Below the pieces are notes generated by a model that did not search any database, was not told where the DNA came from, and worked only from the letters and a program-made list of their open reading frames with translations. A DNA stretch of 64,000 nucleotides from NCBI RefSeq assembly GCF_016735595.1, contig NZ_JAERRB010000003.1, positions 237,401-301,400 of the forward strand, given 5' to 3'. How positions within the stretch are numbered: the stretch's first letter is position 1; the number at the start of each line of letters is the position of its first letter. Positions 1-8,858 of the stretch are shown here, piece by piece. Source of the stretch: Chryseolinea lacunae (GTDB lineage: Bacteria > Bacteroidota > Bacteroidia > Cytophagales > Cyclobacteriaceae). Both the position numbers and the translations under genes were made by a program.

Positions 1-946
1 GGTTGTAGTGGCCCAGGTATTCGTTGTAGACATTGATGAGGCCCCCGGCGTTGATGAGGAAGTCGGGTGCGTAGGCGATGCTGCGGTCCACCAGCATGTA
101 GCCGTGGCGCATTTCGTCTTTCAACTGGTTGTTGGCGGCACCGGCAATGATGCTGCACTTGAGGCGTGCAATGGTGTCGTCGTTCACCGTGGCTCCCAGG
201 GCACAGGGAGCATAGATGTCCATGTCGAGGTCATAAATGTCGTCCTGGCCCACGGCTTTCACACCGTGCTTGCGCACCACATCGGCCACTTTGTCGGCAT
301 AGATGTCGGTGATAAAGACCGACGCATTTTCTTTCACCAGATGTTCCACCAGGTGCATGCCCACTTGCCCGATGCCTTGCACACCGATCTTCTTTCCGGC
401 GAGGCTGTCGTTGCCATACACTTTCTTGGCGGTTGCTTTCATGCCCAGGTAAACGCCATAGGCCGTAACGGGCGAAGGATCGCCTCCGCCACCCATCGAT
501 TCGGGAAGACCGGTCACGTGTTTTGTTTCCATGGCCACATATTCCATGTCGGCCGTTTTCATGTTCACGTCTTCTGCCGTGATGTATTTTCCATTGAGGC
601 TGTTCACAAATTTTCCGAAGCGACGCAGGAAGGCTTCTGTCTTCATGGTCTTGGCGTCGCCAATGATCACCGCTTTGCCACCGCCCAGGTTCAGTCCGCT
701 GATGGCCGCCTTGAAGGTCATGCCGCGCGACAGGCGCAAAACATCCGTGAGTGCTTCCTGTTCTGAAGCATAGTTCCACATGCGCGTTCCTCCCAGTGCA
801 GGTCCCAGCACCGTGTTGTGAATGGCAATGATGGCTTTGAGGCCGGTGGCCGCATCCTGACAAAACACGACTTGCTCATGACCCAGTTGTGCCAGCGTGC
901 CGAAGATGCCCGCGTGCTGCACTTTTTCAAGTTCTTTAATTTCCAT
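1..946 (-). CDS. Leucine/valine/phenylalanine dehydrogenase, C-terminus cut by window edge
   Basis: This gene encodes an NAD-dependent amino acid dehydrogenase of the Glu/Leu/Phe/Val family, which reversibly deaminates branched-chain amino acids to 2-oxo acids in the cytoplasm. Translation from the ATG at 946 begins MEIKELEKVQHAG. The substrate-binding and catalytic core follows, with LGGTRMW, the segment MTFKAAISGLNLGGGKAVI carrying the conserved lysines, and then a Rossmann glycine motif GVQGIGQVGMHL. About 315 codons are visible and family members are about 350-370 residues, so only the C-terminal tail is missing beyond base 1. It is divergent from the ABC exporter gene at 1101. A TAnnTTTG promoter element lies about 75 bp upstream. 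Leucine and valine dehydrogenases are not separated by sequence reading alone. Confidence 0.9.
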   Translation of the reverse strand, partial: MEIKELEKVQHAGIFGTLAQLGHEQVVFCQDAATGLKAIIAIHNTVLGPALGGTRMWNYASEQEALTDVLRLSRGMTFKAAISGLNLGGGKAVIIGDAKTMKTEAFLRRFGKFVNSLNGKYITAEDVNMKTADMEYVAMETKHVTGLPESMGGGGDPSPVTAYGVYLGMKATAKKVYGNDSLAGKKIGVQGIGQVGMHLVEHLVKENASVFITDIYADKVADVVRKHGVKAVGQDDIYDLDMDIYAPCALGATVNDDTIARLKCSIIAGAANNQLKDEMRHGYMLVDRSIAYAPDFLINAGGLINVYNEYLGHYN

Positions 947-1019
947 CGGATTTGTTTTACGTTTGATTGTTGTAGTTTTAAATCCCTGTGAAAGGAGCCC
1001 CTTTATCTAAAGGAATACG

Positions 1020-1027
1020 CAAAATTA
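1020..1027 (-). promoter_or_regulatory. Candidate Bacteroidota -7 promoter element for the Leu/Val dehydrogenase
   Basis: On the minus strand these bases read TAATTTTG, an exact match to the Bacteroidota -7 consensus TAnnTTTG. The site lies about 74 bp upstream of the dehydrogenase start codon, which would leave a leader of ordinary length. No clear TTTG -33 element sits at the expected distance, so this is a one-element match only. Confidence 0.35.
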
Positions 1028-1100
1028 CATCGTTTCAAACGTTTGCGAGAACTATTGGAAGGATATTTCGTTTTACAGATTGCCCACCAAATTTTTTTGA

Positions 1101-2894
1101 ATGAAAGAATTAAAGTACCTCAATAAATACCTGTTAAAATATAAATGGCATCTCCTCCTCGGAACGCTGTTCGTCATCATCTCCAACGTTTTTCAAATCA
1201 TTCCGGGCATCATCGTGCGTCACTCCATCGATCTGGTGGTCGACAACATTCGTATCTATCAGGCCTTTCAGGGCACGCCTCAGCAACAGGACTATTTTAA
1301 AGTGTTTGCCTTTGGCATCCTTATTTATGCAGGACTCATTTTGCTGATGGCATTGCTGCGTGGCCTCTTCCTGTATTTTGTGCGACAAACCCTCATTGTG
1401 ATGTCGCGCCTCATTGAGTTTGATTTGAAGAATGAAATTTTCGAACACTATCAAACGCTTCCCCTCAGCTTCTATAGACGCAACAACACCGGCGACCTCA
1501 TGAACCGCATTGCCGAAGATGTGGGCCGTGTGCGCATGTATCTCGGTCCTTCTATTATGTATGGCCTCACACTCTTCACGCTGTTCCTGATTCTCATCCC
1601 CATGATGTTTCAGATCAACGCCGAACTCACGTGGTATGCACTCAGCCCCTTGCCGTTTCTTTCCATCAGCATTTTTCTGGTGAACAATAAAGTGGAGAAA
1701 CGTTCAGAACAAATTCAGAAAAGCCAATCGCGCTTGTCCACGTTTGTGCAGGAAGCGTTCAGTGGCATCCGGGTGCTCAAGTCGTTCAACCGCGAGAAAC
1801 AGTCGCTCTCCAAGTTTGAACTGGAAACCGACATCTATCGCAAGCAGTCGTTGAAGCTCACCAAAGTGCAATCGCTTTTCTTTCCGCTCATCATGGCCCT
1901 CATCGGCATCAGCACCATTCTCACGGTCTATGCCGGCAGCATGCAGGTCATTAAGGGCAACCTCACGTTTGGCAACATTGCGGAGTTCATCATCTACGTG
2001 AACCTGCTCACGTGGCCCGTCGCCAGCCTGGGGTGGACCAGCAGCCTGGTGCAGCGTGCCGAAGCATCGCAGAAACGCATCAACGAATTTCTGAAGATCC
2101 AAACCAACATTGTTTCCGAACAACACCTGGAGCGCGAGCTGAAAGGAAAAGTGGAATTCAAAAACGTGAGCTTCACCTATCCCGACACGGGCATCAAGGC
2201 ATTAAAAAATATTTCGTTCACCATCCGGCCCGGCGAGTCGCTGGCCATCATCGGCACCACGGGCTCCGGCAAAAGCACCGTGTCGTCGCTGGTGTCGCGC
2301 ATGTATGATGTGCGTGAGGGTGAAATTCTGATCGACGACACGCCCATTGCCTACTACGATCTTCACAGCTTAAGAACCCAGATCGGTTATGTGCCGCAGG
2401 ATGTTTTTTTGTTCAGCGACACCATCTATAACAACATCGGCTTCGGCATCAAAGACCCCGAAGAACACAAAGTGATTCAGGCCGCCAAAGACGCCGATGT
2501 CTACGAAAACATTGTGGGCTTTCCCAACGGGTTCAGCACACGCGTGGGCGAACGGGGCATCACGCTCTCGGGCGGCCAAAAGCAGCGCGTGTCTATTGCC
2601 CGCGCCATTGTGCGCGAACCCAAAATTCTGATGCTCGACGACGCCCTTTCGGCCGTGGACACAAAAACGGAAAACAACATTCTCAACAGCCTGAAGCGCA
2701 TCATGCAGGGCCGCACCACCATCATCATTTCACACCGCGTGTCGTCGGCCAAGCTGGCCAACAAAATCGTGGTGCTGGTCGATGGCAATGTGGTGGAAGA
2801 AGGAACACACGACGCGCTGCTGGCACGCGACGGCATGTATAAGGATCTGTATGAAAAACAAATGCAGCTCGACGAGGCCGAAGCCAAAGACTGA
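1101..2894 (+). CDS. ABC exporter half-transporter, subunit with degenerate Walker B (heterodimer partner of 4334-6106)
   Basis: This 597-residue half-transporter has an N-terminal six-helix exporter domain (about residues 15-320) and a C-terminal nucleotide-binding domain. Walker A is GTTGSGKST with K391, the signature is a canonical LSGGQ at 489-493, Walker B is ILMLDD, and the H-loop is SHR. The residue after the Walker B Asp513 is Asp514 where a catalytic Glu is normally found. In known heterodimeric exporters such as TM287/288, LmrCD and BmrCD, Asp at this place marks the subunit that supplies the non-hydrolysing ATP site. The likely partner is encoded convergently at 4334-6106. It is MsbA/multidrug-like, but the substrate cannot be told from sequence. 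Confidence 0.9.
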   Translation: MKELKYLNKYLLKYKWHLLLGTLFVIISNVFQIIPGIIVRHSIDLVVDNIRIYQAFQGTPQQQDYFKVFAFGILIYAGLILLMALLRGLFLYFVRQTLIVMSRLIEFDLKNEIFEHYQTLPLSFYRRNNTGDLMNRIAEDVGRVRMYLGPSIMYGLTLFTLFLILIPMMFQINAELTWYALSPLPFLSISIFLVNNKVEKRSEQIQKSQSRLSTFVQEAFSGIRVLKSFNREKQSLSKFELETDIYRKQSLKLTKVQSLFFPLIMALIGISTILTVYAGSMQVIKGNLTFGNIAEFIIYVNLLTWPVASLGWTSSLVQRAEASQKRINEFLKIQTNIVSEQHLERELKGKVEFKNVSFTYPDTGIKALKNISFTIRPGESLAIIGTTGSGKSTVSSLVSRMYDVREGEILIDDTPIAYYDLHSLRTQIGYVPQDVFLFSDTIYNNIGFGIKDPEEHKVIQAAKDADVYENIVGFPNGFSTRVGERGITLSGGQKQRVSIARAIVREPKILMLDDALSAVDTKTENNILNSLKRIMQGRTTIIISHRVSSAKLANKIVVLVDGNVVEEGTHDALLARDGMYKDLYEKQMQLDEAEAKD

Positions 2895-2924
2895 AAATCT
2901 GTCGAAAGAAAATTTCTTTGAAGC

Positions 2925-3500
2925 TTAGAATATAAGGCGCGCACCCACGGCGCCAAACGGTCGCGGCGTGAACCGGTCGGCGAGTTCCATCATGACGCTC
3001 ACTTCGCCATACACCATCAGCGGGATGTCTTCGAACGTGTATTCCACACCACCAATGCCCTCGGGACCAAAGTCGATGTCGGTTTTTGTTTTGGAAAGAA
3101 TTTGAGATGGCACTGTTCGTTCATCGTAGGTGTAGCGCACGCTGGCAAATTTCACCATGGCGCCAAGTCCCCAATACCAACTTGCCTTGCCCTCGTCGAT
3201 GCCATCGACCTGGAGGTCGTAGTGAAAAAGATAACGCGCCTGCAAATACAGCGCACTCTTCAGGTCGTGCGAGAGATAGTCGACATTGTCGAAGTAGTGA
3301 TCGAATGATTTTTTATAGTACGACCCACCCCATCCCGGAGGTGCCACGCCTACGCCAAATTCAATAGCCCGGTCGTTGTCGAAATATTTCTTATAGTTCA
3401 CGGCCAGCGGGTTGCCCAGGCGCACACCCACCGCTTGCTTTTGTTGTGCCCATGCCGCAGTTGTTCCCAAAAGGAATAGAAAAACGCTGAGTCGTTTCAT
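2925..3500 (-). CDS. Secreted/outer-membrane beta-barrel-like protein, paralog of 3531-4292
   Basis: This is a 191-residue protein with a clear Sec signal peptide (MKRLSVFLFLLGTTAAWAQ, cleavage after A-Q). It is followed by alternating aromatic/hydrophobic strands and glycines typical of small outer-membrane barrels, ending in an aromatic residue (ARLIF). It starts its mature part with GVRLGNPLAVNYKKYF, which matches GIKLGDPFAVTYKYYF in the neighbouring gene, so the two are paralogs. The stop lies 30 bp from the end of the convergent ABC gene. The pair is transcribed in the same direction as the second ABC half-transporter, probably downstream of it. I do not recognise a named family or function. 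Confidence 0.7.
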   Translation of the reverse strand: MKRLSVFLFLLGTTAAWAQQKQAVGVRLGNPLAVNYKKYFDNDRAIEFGVGVAPPGWGGSYYKKSFDHYFDNVDYLSHDLKSALYLQARYLFHYDLQVDGIDEGKASWYWGLGAMVKFASVRYTYDERTVPSQILSKTKTDIDFGPEGIGGVEYTFEDIPLMVYGEVSVMMELADRFTPRPFGAVGARLIF

Positions 3501-3530
3501 AAAAAAGTAAGAATCAAAAATAAGTGAGTA

Positions 3531-4292
3531 TCAGAAAATATAGCGCAGTCCTACGCCGCCTTCGGCACGACGCCAGCCCGGATCGGCCTGGATGTCGGCA
3601 AAGTATTCCAGCTCCATGAACGCGGAGATCGGAATTTTGAAATTGGCGTATTCAATTCCCACGACAGCCTGCGGCCCCATGGTGAAACGCGTGCGTTCGA
3701 AGCGACCGAATTTGTCGGGTGAAAAAACGTCGGCTTTATAGGTGTAGTCGTACTGCAATTTGGTGTTCTTCCACTCCCAACCTGCCCCCACATAAACCTG
3801 CAGTCCTTGCGACACCATGGAGGCGTCGATGTGATAGAGCAGTTTCACTTCGCCGATGATGTCGGACAGCACTTTGTGGGTATAATAGTCGATGGAGGCG
3901 TCGCTGGTGGCGAAGGTGTCGCGGATGACGTATTGATCAAATTTTTCGCGGAAATAGCGGTTGTAGAGGCCGCTGGAGGCTTTTCCGACGTCTATGGCAA
4001 CAGCCATTTTCTTGTTGAAATAATATTTGTAAGTAACGGCAAAGGGGTCTCCCAGTTTAATGCCTAGCCCCTGGTAAGGATATTTGCTGGTCACAAAAAT
4101 GGGGCATATCGTTTTGGCTTTTGCGCCTCTGACCTTATTCGCCGGCCCGTAACGTTCGCGGGTATACATGCTTTTGCCGCCATTGTAGATACGTGCCTTC
4201 TGTGGGAAGGTCGTAAGCGCGGAAAGGCACAAGCCCAGGACGATGAGAGTTTTTTGAAAGTGCATTAAGGACAAATATAAACGTTTTGTCAT
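3531..4292 (-). CDS. Secreted/outer-membrane beta-barrel-like protein, paralog of 2925-3500
   Basis: This 253-residue protein has an N-terminal hydrophobic signal sequence (core TLIVLGLCLSALTTF). A basic segment of about 30 residues comes next, and then a barrel-like region beginning GIKLGDPFAVTYKYYF and ending GGVGLRYIF, similar to the shorter paralog downstream. A second ATG at 4265 would give a tighter signal peptide and may be the true start. The gene lies 41 bp downstream of the ABC half-transporter stop and 30 bp upstream of its paralog, so the three may be one operon. The terminal Phe and strand periodicity suggest outer-membrane insertion. Function is unknown. Confidence 0.7.
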   Translation of the reverse strand: MTKRLYLSLMHFQKTLIVLGLCLSALTTFPQKARIYNGGKSMYTRERYGPANKVRGAKAKTICPIFVTSKYPYQGLGIKLGDPFAVTYKYYFNKKMAVAIDVGKASSGLYNRYFREKFDQYVIRDTFATSDASIDYYTHKVLSDIIGEVKLLYHIDASMVSQGLQVYVGAGWEWKNTKLQYDYTYKADVFSPDKFGRFERTRFTMGPQAVVGIEYANFKIPISAFMELEYFADIQADPGWRRAEGGVGLRYIF

Positions 4293-4333
4293 TCTCAGCA
4301 GGACTTCAAACGTTTATTGCGCCGATGCCTAAC

Positions 4334-6106
4334 TCAAACAAACTCCTTATACTGCATCTTGTGGAGCTGGGCATAAAACCCTTCCTGCACCAACAGGTCT
4401 TCGTGACGTCCGATCTCCTTTATTTCGCCGTGGTCGAGCACGATAATCTTGTCGGCCTTCTGGATGGTTGACAGGCGGTGGGCAATCACGATGGACGTGC
4501 GGCCGTTCATCATTTTGGCAATGGCCTGCTGTATCATTTCTTCCGTCTCGCTGTCGACCGACGAGGTGGCCTCGTCGAGAATCAGGATCTTGGGATCGTA
4601 GACCATGGCACGGATAAACGATATCAGTTGGCGTTGCCCCACACTGAGGGTTGCGCCGCGTTCCATCACATTATAATTAAGTCGCCCCGGCAGGCGATCG
4701 ATAAACTTTCGCGCGCCCACAAGGTCGGCGGCGTGCCACACCATGTCTTCTGTCACTTCCGGATGCCCCAGTGTGATGTTGTTGAAAATGGTGTCGGAAA
4801 AAAGGAACACATCCTGCAACACCACCCCTATGTTTTTTCGCAACGCACCCAGGTCGTAGGCCTTGATGTCGACGCCGTCTATCTGAATGGATCCACGGTT
4901 GATTTCATAGAACCGGTTCAGCAGGTTGATGATCGACGACTTGCCGGCGCCGGTAGCCCCCACGATGGCCACGGTTTGGCCCGGGTGGATGTCGAGGGTT
5001 ATGTCTTTGAGCACATAGTCGGGATCGTTGTAGGCAAACCACACGTGATCGAATTTCACAGCACCTTGCACATGGTCGGGTTTAAGCGCGCCGTTTTCCT
5101 GCACGTGTTCTGTGGCATCCAGCAAATTCATGATGCGGCTCGAGCTCACAATGCCCATCTGCAACGTGTTGTAACGGTCGGCAATCATACGAATGGGCCT
5201 AAAGAACATTTGAATGTACATGATGAACGCTATGAGCTTCCCAATGGTGAGCCCGGTAGCTTCGTAGTTAACAATGCCTTTCGCACCATACCACACCAGC
5301 AACCCGATGCCTGCGGCGGCAATGATTTCGGCCACGGGATAATAGATTGAATAATAGAGCACCGAGCGCAAGTTTGCCTGCTTGTGGTCTTCGTTGATCT
5401 CCTTGAATTTTTCGAACTCGCGTTTCTCGCTGCCGAAAATCTGCACGATGTTCATGCCCGTGATGTGTTCCTGCACAAACGTGTTGAGGTTGGCCACCGC
5501 GTTGCGCACATCGTTGAACGCTACTTTTATTTTCTCCTTAAACACATAGGTGCTGATAAGCAATAGGGGTATGGTTGACAAGCTGAGCAACGCCAGGCGC
5601 CAGTCCTGATAGAACATGAAGCCGAGAATGAACACGATTTGCAACAGATCGCCCACCATGGCCGCCAGTCCTTCGCTAAATACATCGGCCAGCGTTTCTA
5701 CATCGGAGATGGTGCGCGTCACCAACCGGCCGATCGGGGTCTTGTCGAAAAATGTCAAGCGCAGGCTGATGATGTGTTCGTATAGTTTTGCGCGGATGTC
5801 GCGGATCACCTGCTGGCCAAGCCAGCCCGACACGTAGGTGTGAATGTATTGCGCAATAGATTGAAAGATGAGCAGCCCGAACAAAATCCACATCATGTTC
5901 ACCATGGCACCGTAGTCGCCAAAGGCCACGTCGTGGTCGAGTGTGTATTGAATGAGGAAAGGGCGCGTGGGGGTGAGCACGCCCAGCACAAAGGTGAGCA
6001 CCACCACCACGGTAAACCGCCACCGGTAGGGCGTCACAAACTTCATCAGGCGCCGAAGCACCGACCAGTCGATGATGTTTCCACTGCTTACTTTTTCTTT
6101 CTCCAC
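4334..6106 (-). CDS. ABC exporter half-transporter, subunit with canonical Walker B and degenerate signature
   Basis: This 590-residue exporter half-transporter starts at GTG 6106; no in-frame ATG precedes it before a stop codon. It has six predicted transmembrane helices (about residues 30-325) and a nucleotide-binding domain with Walker A GATGAGKSS (K389), Walker B ILILDE with the catalytic Glu at 512, H-loop AHR, and a signature that reads LSVGQ (487-491) instead of LSGGQ. This defect is complementary to the subunit at 1101-2894: its Walker A/B would pair with the other subunit's good LSGGQ to make one working site. The natural reading is a heterodimeric exporter with one consensus and one degenerate ATP site. 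Confidence 0.9.
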   Translation of the reverse strand: MEKEKVSSGNIIDWSVLRRLMKFVTPYRWRFTVVVVLTFVLGVLTPTRPFLIQYTLDHDVAFGDYGAMVNMMWILFGLLIFQSIAQYIHTYVSGWLGQQVIRDIRAKLYEHIISLRLTFFDKTPIGRLVTRTISDVETLADVFSEGLAAMVGDLLQIVFILGFMFYQDWRLALLSLSTIPLLLISTYVFKEKIKVAFNDVRNAVANLNTFVQEHITGMNIVQIFGSEKREFEKFKEINEDHKQANLRSVLYYSIYYPVAEIIAAAGIGLLVWYGAKGIVNYEATGLTIGKLIAFIMYIQMFFRPIRMIADRYNTLQMGIVSSSRIMNLLDATEHVQENGALKPDHVQGAVKFDHVWFAYNDPDYVLKDITLDIHPGQTVAIVGATGAGKSSIINLLNRFYEINRGSIQIDGVDIKAYDLGALRKNIGVVLQDVFLFSDTIFNNITLGHPEVTEDMVWHAADLVGARKFIDRLPGRLNYNVMERGATLSVGQRQLISFIRAMVYDPKILILDEATSSVDSETEEMIQQAIAKMMNGRTSIVIAHRLSTIQKADKIIVLDHGEIKEIGRHEDLLVQEGFYAQLHKMQYKEFV

Positions 6107-6159
6107 CGTGTAGTTTCCTCGTTATGCGTTGTGGTCGGAGCCATTGAACAGCCCAGGCC

Positions 6160-6912
6160 TTAAATTTCTTTCACAAACATCGAAGGCGGATATTTCACCT
6201 TCGATAGATACAGGCCGTAGGGAGGCACGTTGGCGCCGGCTTTTTTACGGTCGTGGCTTTGAATGATGGCCTGAAATTCTTTCACCGTGGTTTTTCCCGT
6301 TCCCACATCCAGCAGCGTTCCCACCACCGCGCGCACCATGCCCCGCAGAAACCGGTTGGCTGTGATGGTGAACTCCAACCCATCGCCATCGTCGCGCCAC
6401 GATGCCTTTTTGATGTCGCAAAGAAAGTGATTTACATCCGTTTTCACCTTGCTGAAACACTCAAAATCATGCTCGCCCACTAATAACGCAGCGGCCGTGT
6501 TCATGGTTTGAACATCGACGGTCTTAAAATAATGCCACGCGAGCTCGTTGCGAAAGGGATTTTTTTTGCGGGTGATGCGATAGTGATACGTGCGCTCCAC
6601 GGCGTCGTAGCGCGCACTGGCGTCGTCTTTCACGCGGCGGATCGATTGAATGGCGATGTCGCGCGGCAAAAAGGAGTTCACTTTCTGGATGAGCGATTCC
6701 GTTTCGAAAGGCTTTTCGATGTCGCAGTGAAAAAACTGTTGCTCGCAATGCACGCCCGTGTCGGTGCGGCCGCTTCCCACAATTTTGACTTCTGTGCGAA
6801 ACATCTTCGACAGCGTGTCTTCCACCACCGCCTGGATGCCGGTGGCGTTGGCCTGACTTTGCCAGCCTGCATAATTTTTACCGTTGTAGGAGATCTCGAA
6901 GAAGTAGCGCAT
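6160..6912 (-). CDS. truA: tRNA pseudouridine synthase A
   Basis: The 250-residue product isomerises uridine to pseudouridine at positions 38-40 of tRNA anticodon arms. The N-terminus MRYFFEISYNGKNYAGWQ is typical of TruA, and the catalytic motif GSGRTDTGVH carries the nucleophilic Asp51. The family motif RFLRGMVRAVVGTLLDVG lies in the C-terminal half. The length is right for the family (about 245-270). It lies 54 bp upstream of the GTG start of the ABC subunit on the same strand, so the two may be cotranscribed. Nothing unusual was seen. Confidence 0.97.
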   Translation of the reverse strand: MRYFFEISYNGKNYAGWQSQANATGIQAVVEDTLSKMFRTEVKIVGSGRTDTGVHCEQQFFHCDIEKPFETESLIQKVNSFLPRDIAIQSIRRVKDDASARYDAVERTYHYRITRKKNPFRNELAWHYFKTVDVQTMNTAAALLVGEHDFECFSKVKTDVNHFLCDIKKASWRDDGDGLEFTITANRFLRGMVRAVVGTLLDVGTGKTTVKEFQAIIQSHDRKKAGANVPPYGLYLSKVKYPPSMFVKEI

Positions 6913-7010
6913 CTCGGAATATCAGGAAGAGGGATGTGTAATGCTAAAAAAGTTGTGCGTATTGATGATGTGCGATAAATGTCCAGGCCTGTCTAAACGA
7001 AACGTCGCCA

Positions 7011-8210
7011 TCAACTCAATATCTCATATACCACGGCGGCGCCTTGCCCCACGCCAATGCACATGGTGGCCAATCCATATTTCACACCGCGCTTGCGCAT
7101 CTCGTGAAGAAGCGTGCCGCTGATGCGAACACCACTGCACCCCAGCGGATGGCCCAGCGCGATGGCCCCGCCGTTCACATTCACGATGTCGGGATTGAGA
7201 CCCAGATCTTTGAGACACGCCAGCGACTGCGACGCAAAGGCTTCATTCAATTCTACCAGACCAATGTCGTTAATGGAAAGGCCCGCGCGCTTCAGCGCTT
7301 TTTGTGTGGCGGGCACCGGGCCTACGCCCATATAGGCCGGATCGACACCGGCCACGGCCATCGACACAACCCTCGCCATAGGCGATAGCTTATAGTGTTT
7401 CACCGCGGCTTCGCTCGCCACAAGGCACGCGGCGGCGCCGTCGTTGATGCCCGAAGAGTTTCCGGCGGTGACGGTGCCGTTCTCCTTAAAGGCAGGCTTC
7501 AGAGTGGACAGCTTTTGCAGGGTTGTGCCCCGGGGATGCTCGTCTTTTTCAAACAAGGTGAACTCGTCTTTGCCGTGCGGAATGCTGATGCCCACCAACT
7601 CTTCGCGAAACCTTCCAGCTTCATGGGCCGCGATGTATTTTGTTTGGGATTGAAAGGCAAACTCGTCCTGTGCCTCGCGGCTTACCTTCCAGGTGGACGC
7701 TACGTTCTCTGCCGTCTCGCCCATGGAATAAGGATAGTAGAGCGACGACAATTGAGCATTGATGAAGCGCCAGCCCAGCGTGGTGTCGAAGAGTTGGGGG
7801 TTGCGCGCGAAAGGTTCGTGGGCTTTGGCCATCACATAGGGCGCGCGGCTCATGCTTTCCACACCGCCGGCAATGTATAGGTCGCCATCGCCGTGCATCA
7901 CAGCGCGGCTGGCGTCCATGATGGCTTGCAGACCCGAGGCGCACAAACGGTTCACGGTGACGCCACCAACTTCCACGGGCAGGCCCGCCAACAGCAGGGC
8001 CATGCGGGCCACGTTGCGATTGTCTTCGCCCGCCTGATTGGCCGCGCCAAAGATCACGTCTTCGATGCGCTTCGGGTCAACGGCTTCGTTGCGCTCCAGC
8101 AGCTTGCGGATTACGTGTGCCGCCAGATCGTCGGGCCGCACAGACGCGAGCGATCCCCCATACTTGCCGATGGGCGTGCGAAGGATGTCGATGATGAAGG
8201 CCGTGTTCAT
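7011..8210 (-). CDS. Thiolase, PcaF/PaaJ-like acyl-CoA C-acyltransferase
   Basis: This 399-residue thiolase cleaves 3-oxoacyl-CoA with CoA in beta-oxidation or aromatic ring-cleavage pathways. The nucleophilic cysteine is Cys90 in NRLCASG, and the active-site histidine and second cysteine are in GGAIALGHPLGCSG and CIGVGQGA. The N-terminus (RTPIGKYGGSLASVRPDDLA) resembles 3-oxoadipyl-CoA thiolases (PcaF/PaaJ) more than FadA or acetyl-CoA acetyltransferases, but no other aromatic-degradation gene is nearby. A general beta-oxidation role is therefore equally possible. It is divergent from the DUF4293 gene. An acyl-CoA synthetase lies far away at 41538. Confidence 0.9.
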   Translation of the reverse strand: MNTAFIIDILRTPIGKYGGSLASVRPDDLAAHVIRKLLERNEAVDPKRIEDVIFGAANQAGEDNRNVARMALLLAGLPVEVGGVTVNRLCASGLQAIMDASRAVMHGDGDLYIAGGVESMSRAPYVMAKAHEPFARNPQLFDTTLGWRFINAQLSSLYYPYSMGETAENVASTWKVSREAQDEFAFQSQTKYIAAHEAGRFREELVGISIPHGKDEFTLFEKDEHPRGTTLQKLSTLKPAFKENGTVTAGNSSGINDGAAACLVASEAAVKHYKLSPMARVVSMAVAGVDPAYMGVGPVPATQKALKRAGLSINDIGLVELNEAFASQSLACLKDLGLNPDIVNVNGGAIALGHPLGCSGVRISGTLLHEMRKRGVKYGLATMCIGVGQGAAVVYEILS

Positions 8211-8289
8211 GGTGGACGTGCTGGAAAAATTCGAAAGCTTTACACGATGAATTTTATTTACTTTGCCGGCAAGTTAAAGCAACGCACCT

Positions 8290-8742
8290 ATGTGGCAAAG
8301 AATTCAAACTGTATTTCTGGTAATCGCAATCATCGCCCTGTTGGGCAGCGTGGTGTTCCCCATCTGGTTTCTGGAACAAAACGGAGAGCAACACGTGCTC
8401 ACCGCCTTCTATTATAAAGTGGGCGACAACTATCAATATAATCCCTATTCGCTCACCGCCATCCTTGCCGTTGCCTCGGCCACCGTGGCCCTCATCGAGA
8501 TCACAAAATATAAAAACCGCCTCACCCAAATGAAGCTTGGCGCCCTCAACTCGTTGTTTATGGCCATGACCATTGGGTTTGCGGTTTACTTCGCCATTCA
8601 AATGATCAATTCGCTGCAAGCGGGTGGTCAGTATGGGCTGGGCCTGTGGCTTCCGGGCATCGCCGTGATCTGCAACCTGGCTGCCAACTTCTTTATCCGC
8701 AAAGACGAGCGCCTGGTGCGCGACTCCAACCGGCTTCGCTAA
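8290..8742 (+). CDS. DUF4293-type small integral membrane protein
   Basis: This is a 150-residue protein with four hydrophobic helices (about residues 7-27, 52-72, 80-103 and 112-135) and a charged C-terminal tail RKDERLVRDSNRLR facing the cytoplasm by the positive-inside rule. The N-terminus MWQRIQTVFLVIA and the four-helix layout match the DUF4293 family, found almost only in Bacteroidota. Its molecular function is unknown. It has its own terminator at 8789-8813, so it appears to be monocistronic between the divergent thiolase and htpG. Confidence 0.8.
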   Translation: MWQRIQTVFLVIAIIALLGSVVFPIWFLEQNGEQHVLTAFYYKVGDNYQYNPYSLTAILAVASATVALIEITKYKNRLTQMKLGALNSLFMAMTIGFAVYFAIQMINSLQAGGQYGLGLWLPGIAVICNLAANFFIRKDERLVRDSNRLR

Positions 8743-8788
8743 GCTCTGACATCCTGTCACACCCGGTGTGCTGGAACAAAGTTTGCCA

Positions 8789-8813
8789 TCCCTGTCATTC
8801 ACAGGGATTTTTT
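8789..8813 (+). terminator. Intrinsic terminator after the DUF4293 gene
   Basis: A perfect 7-bp stem (TCCCTGT / ACAGGGA) with a 5-nt loop is followed by six T. It sits 47 bp after the DUF4293 stop and 46 bp before htpG. Confidence 0.75.
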
Positions 8814-8858
8814 ATTATTTCCCGTCATTGTTATCCTTAACCAGAAAAAACTGAACAT

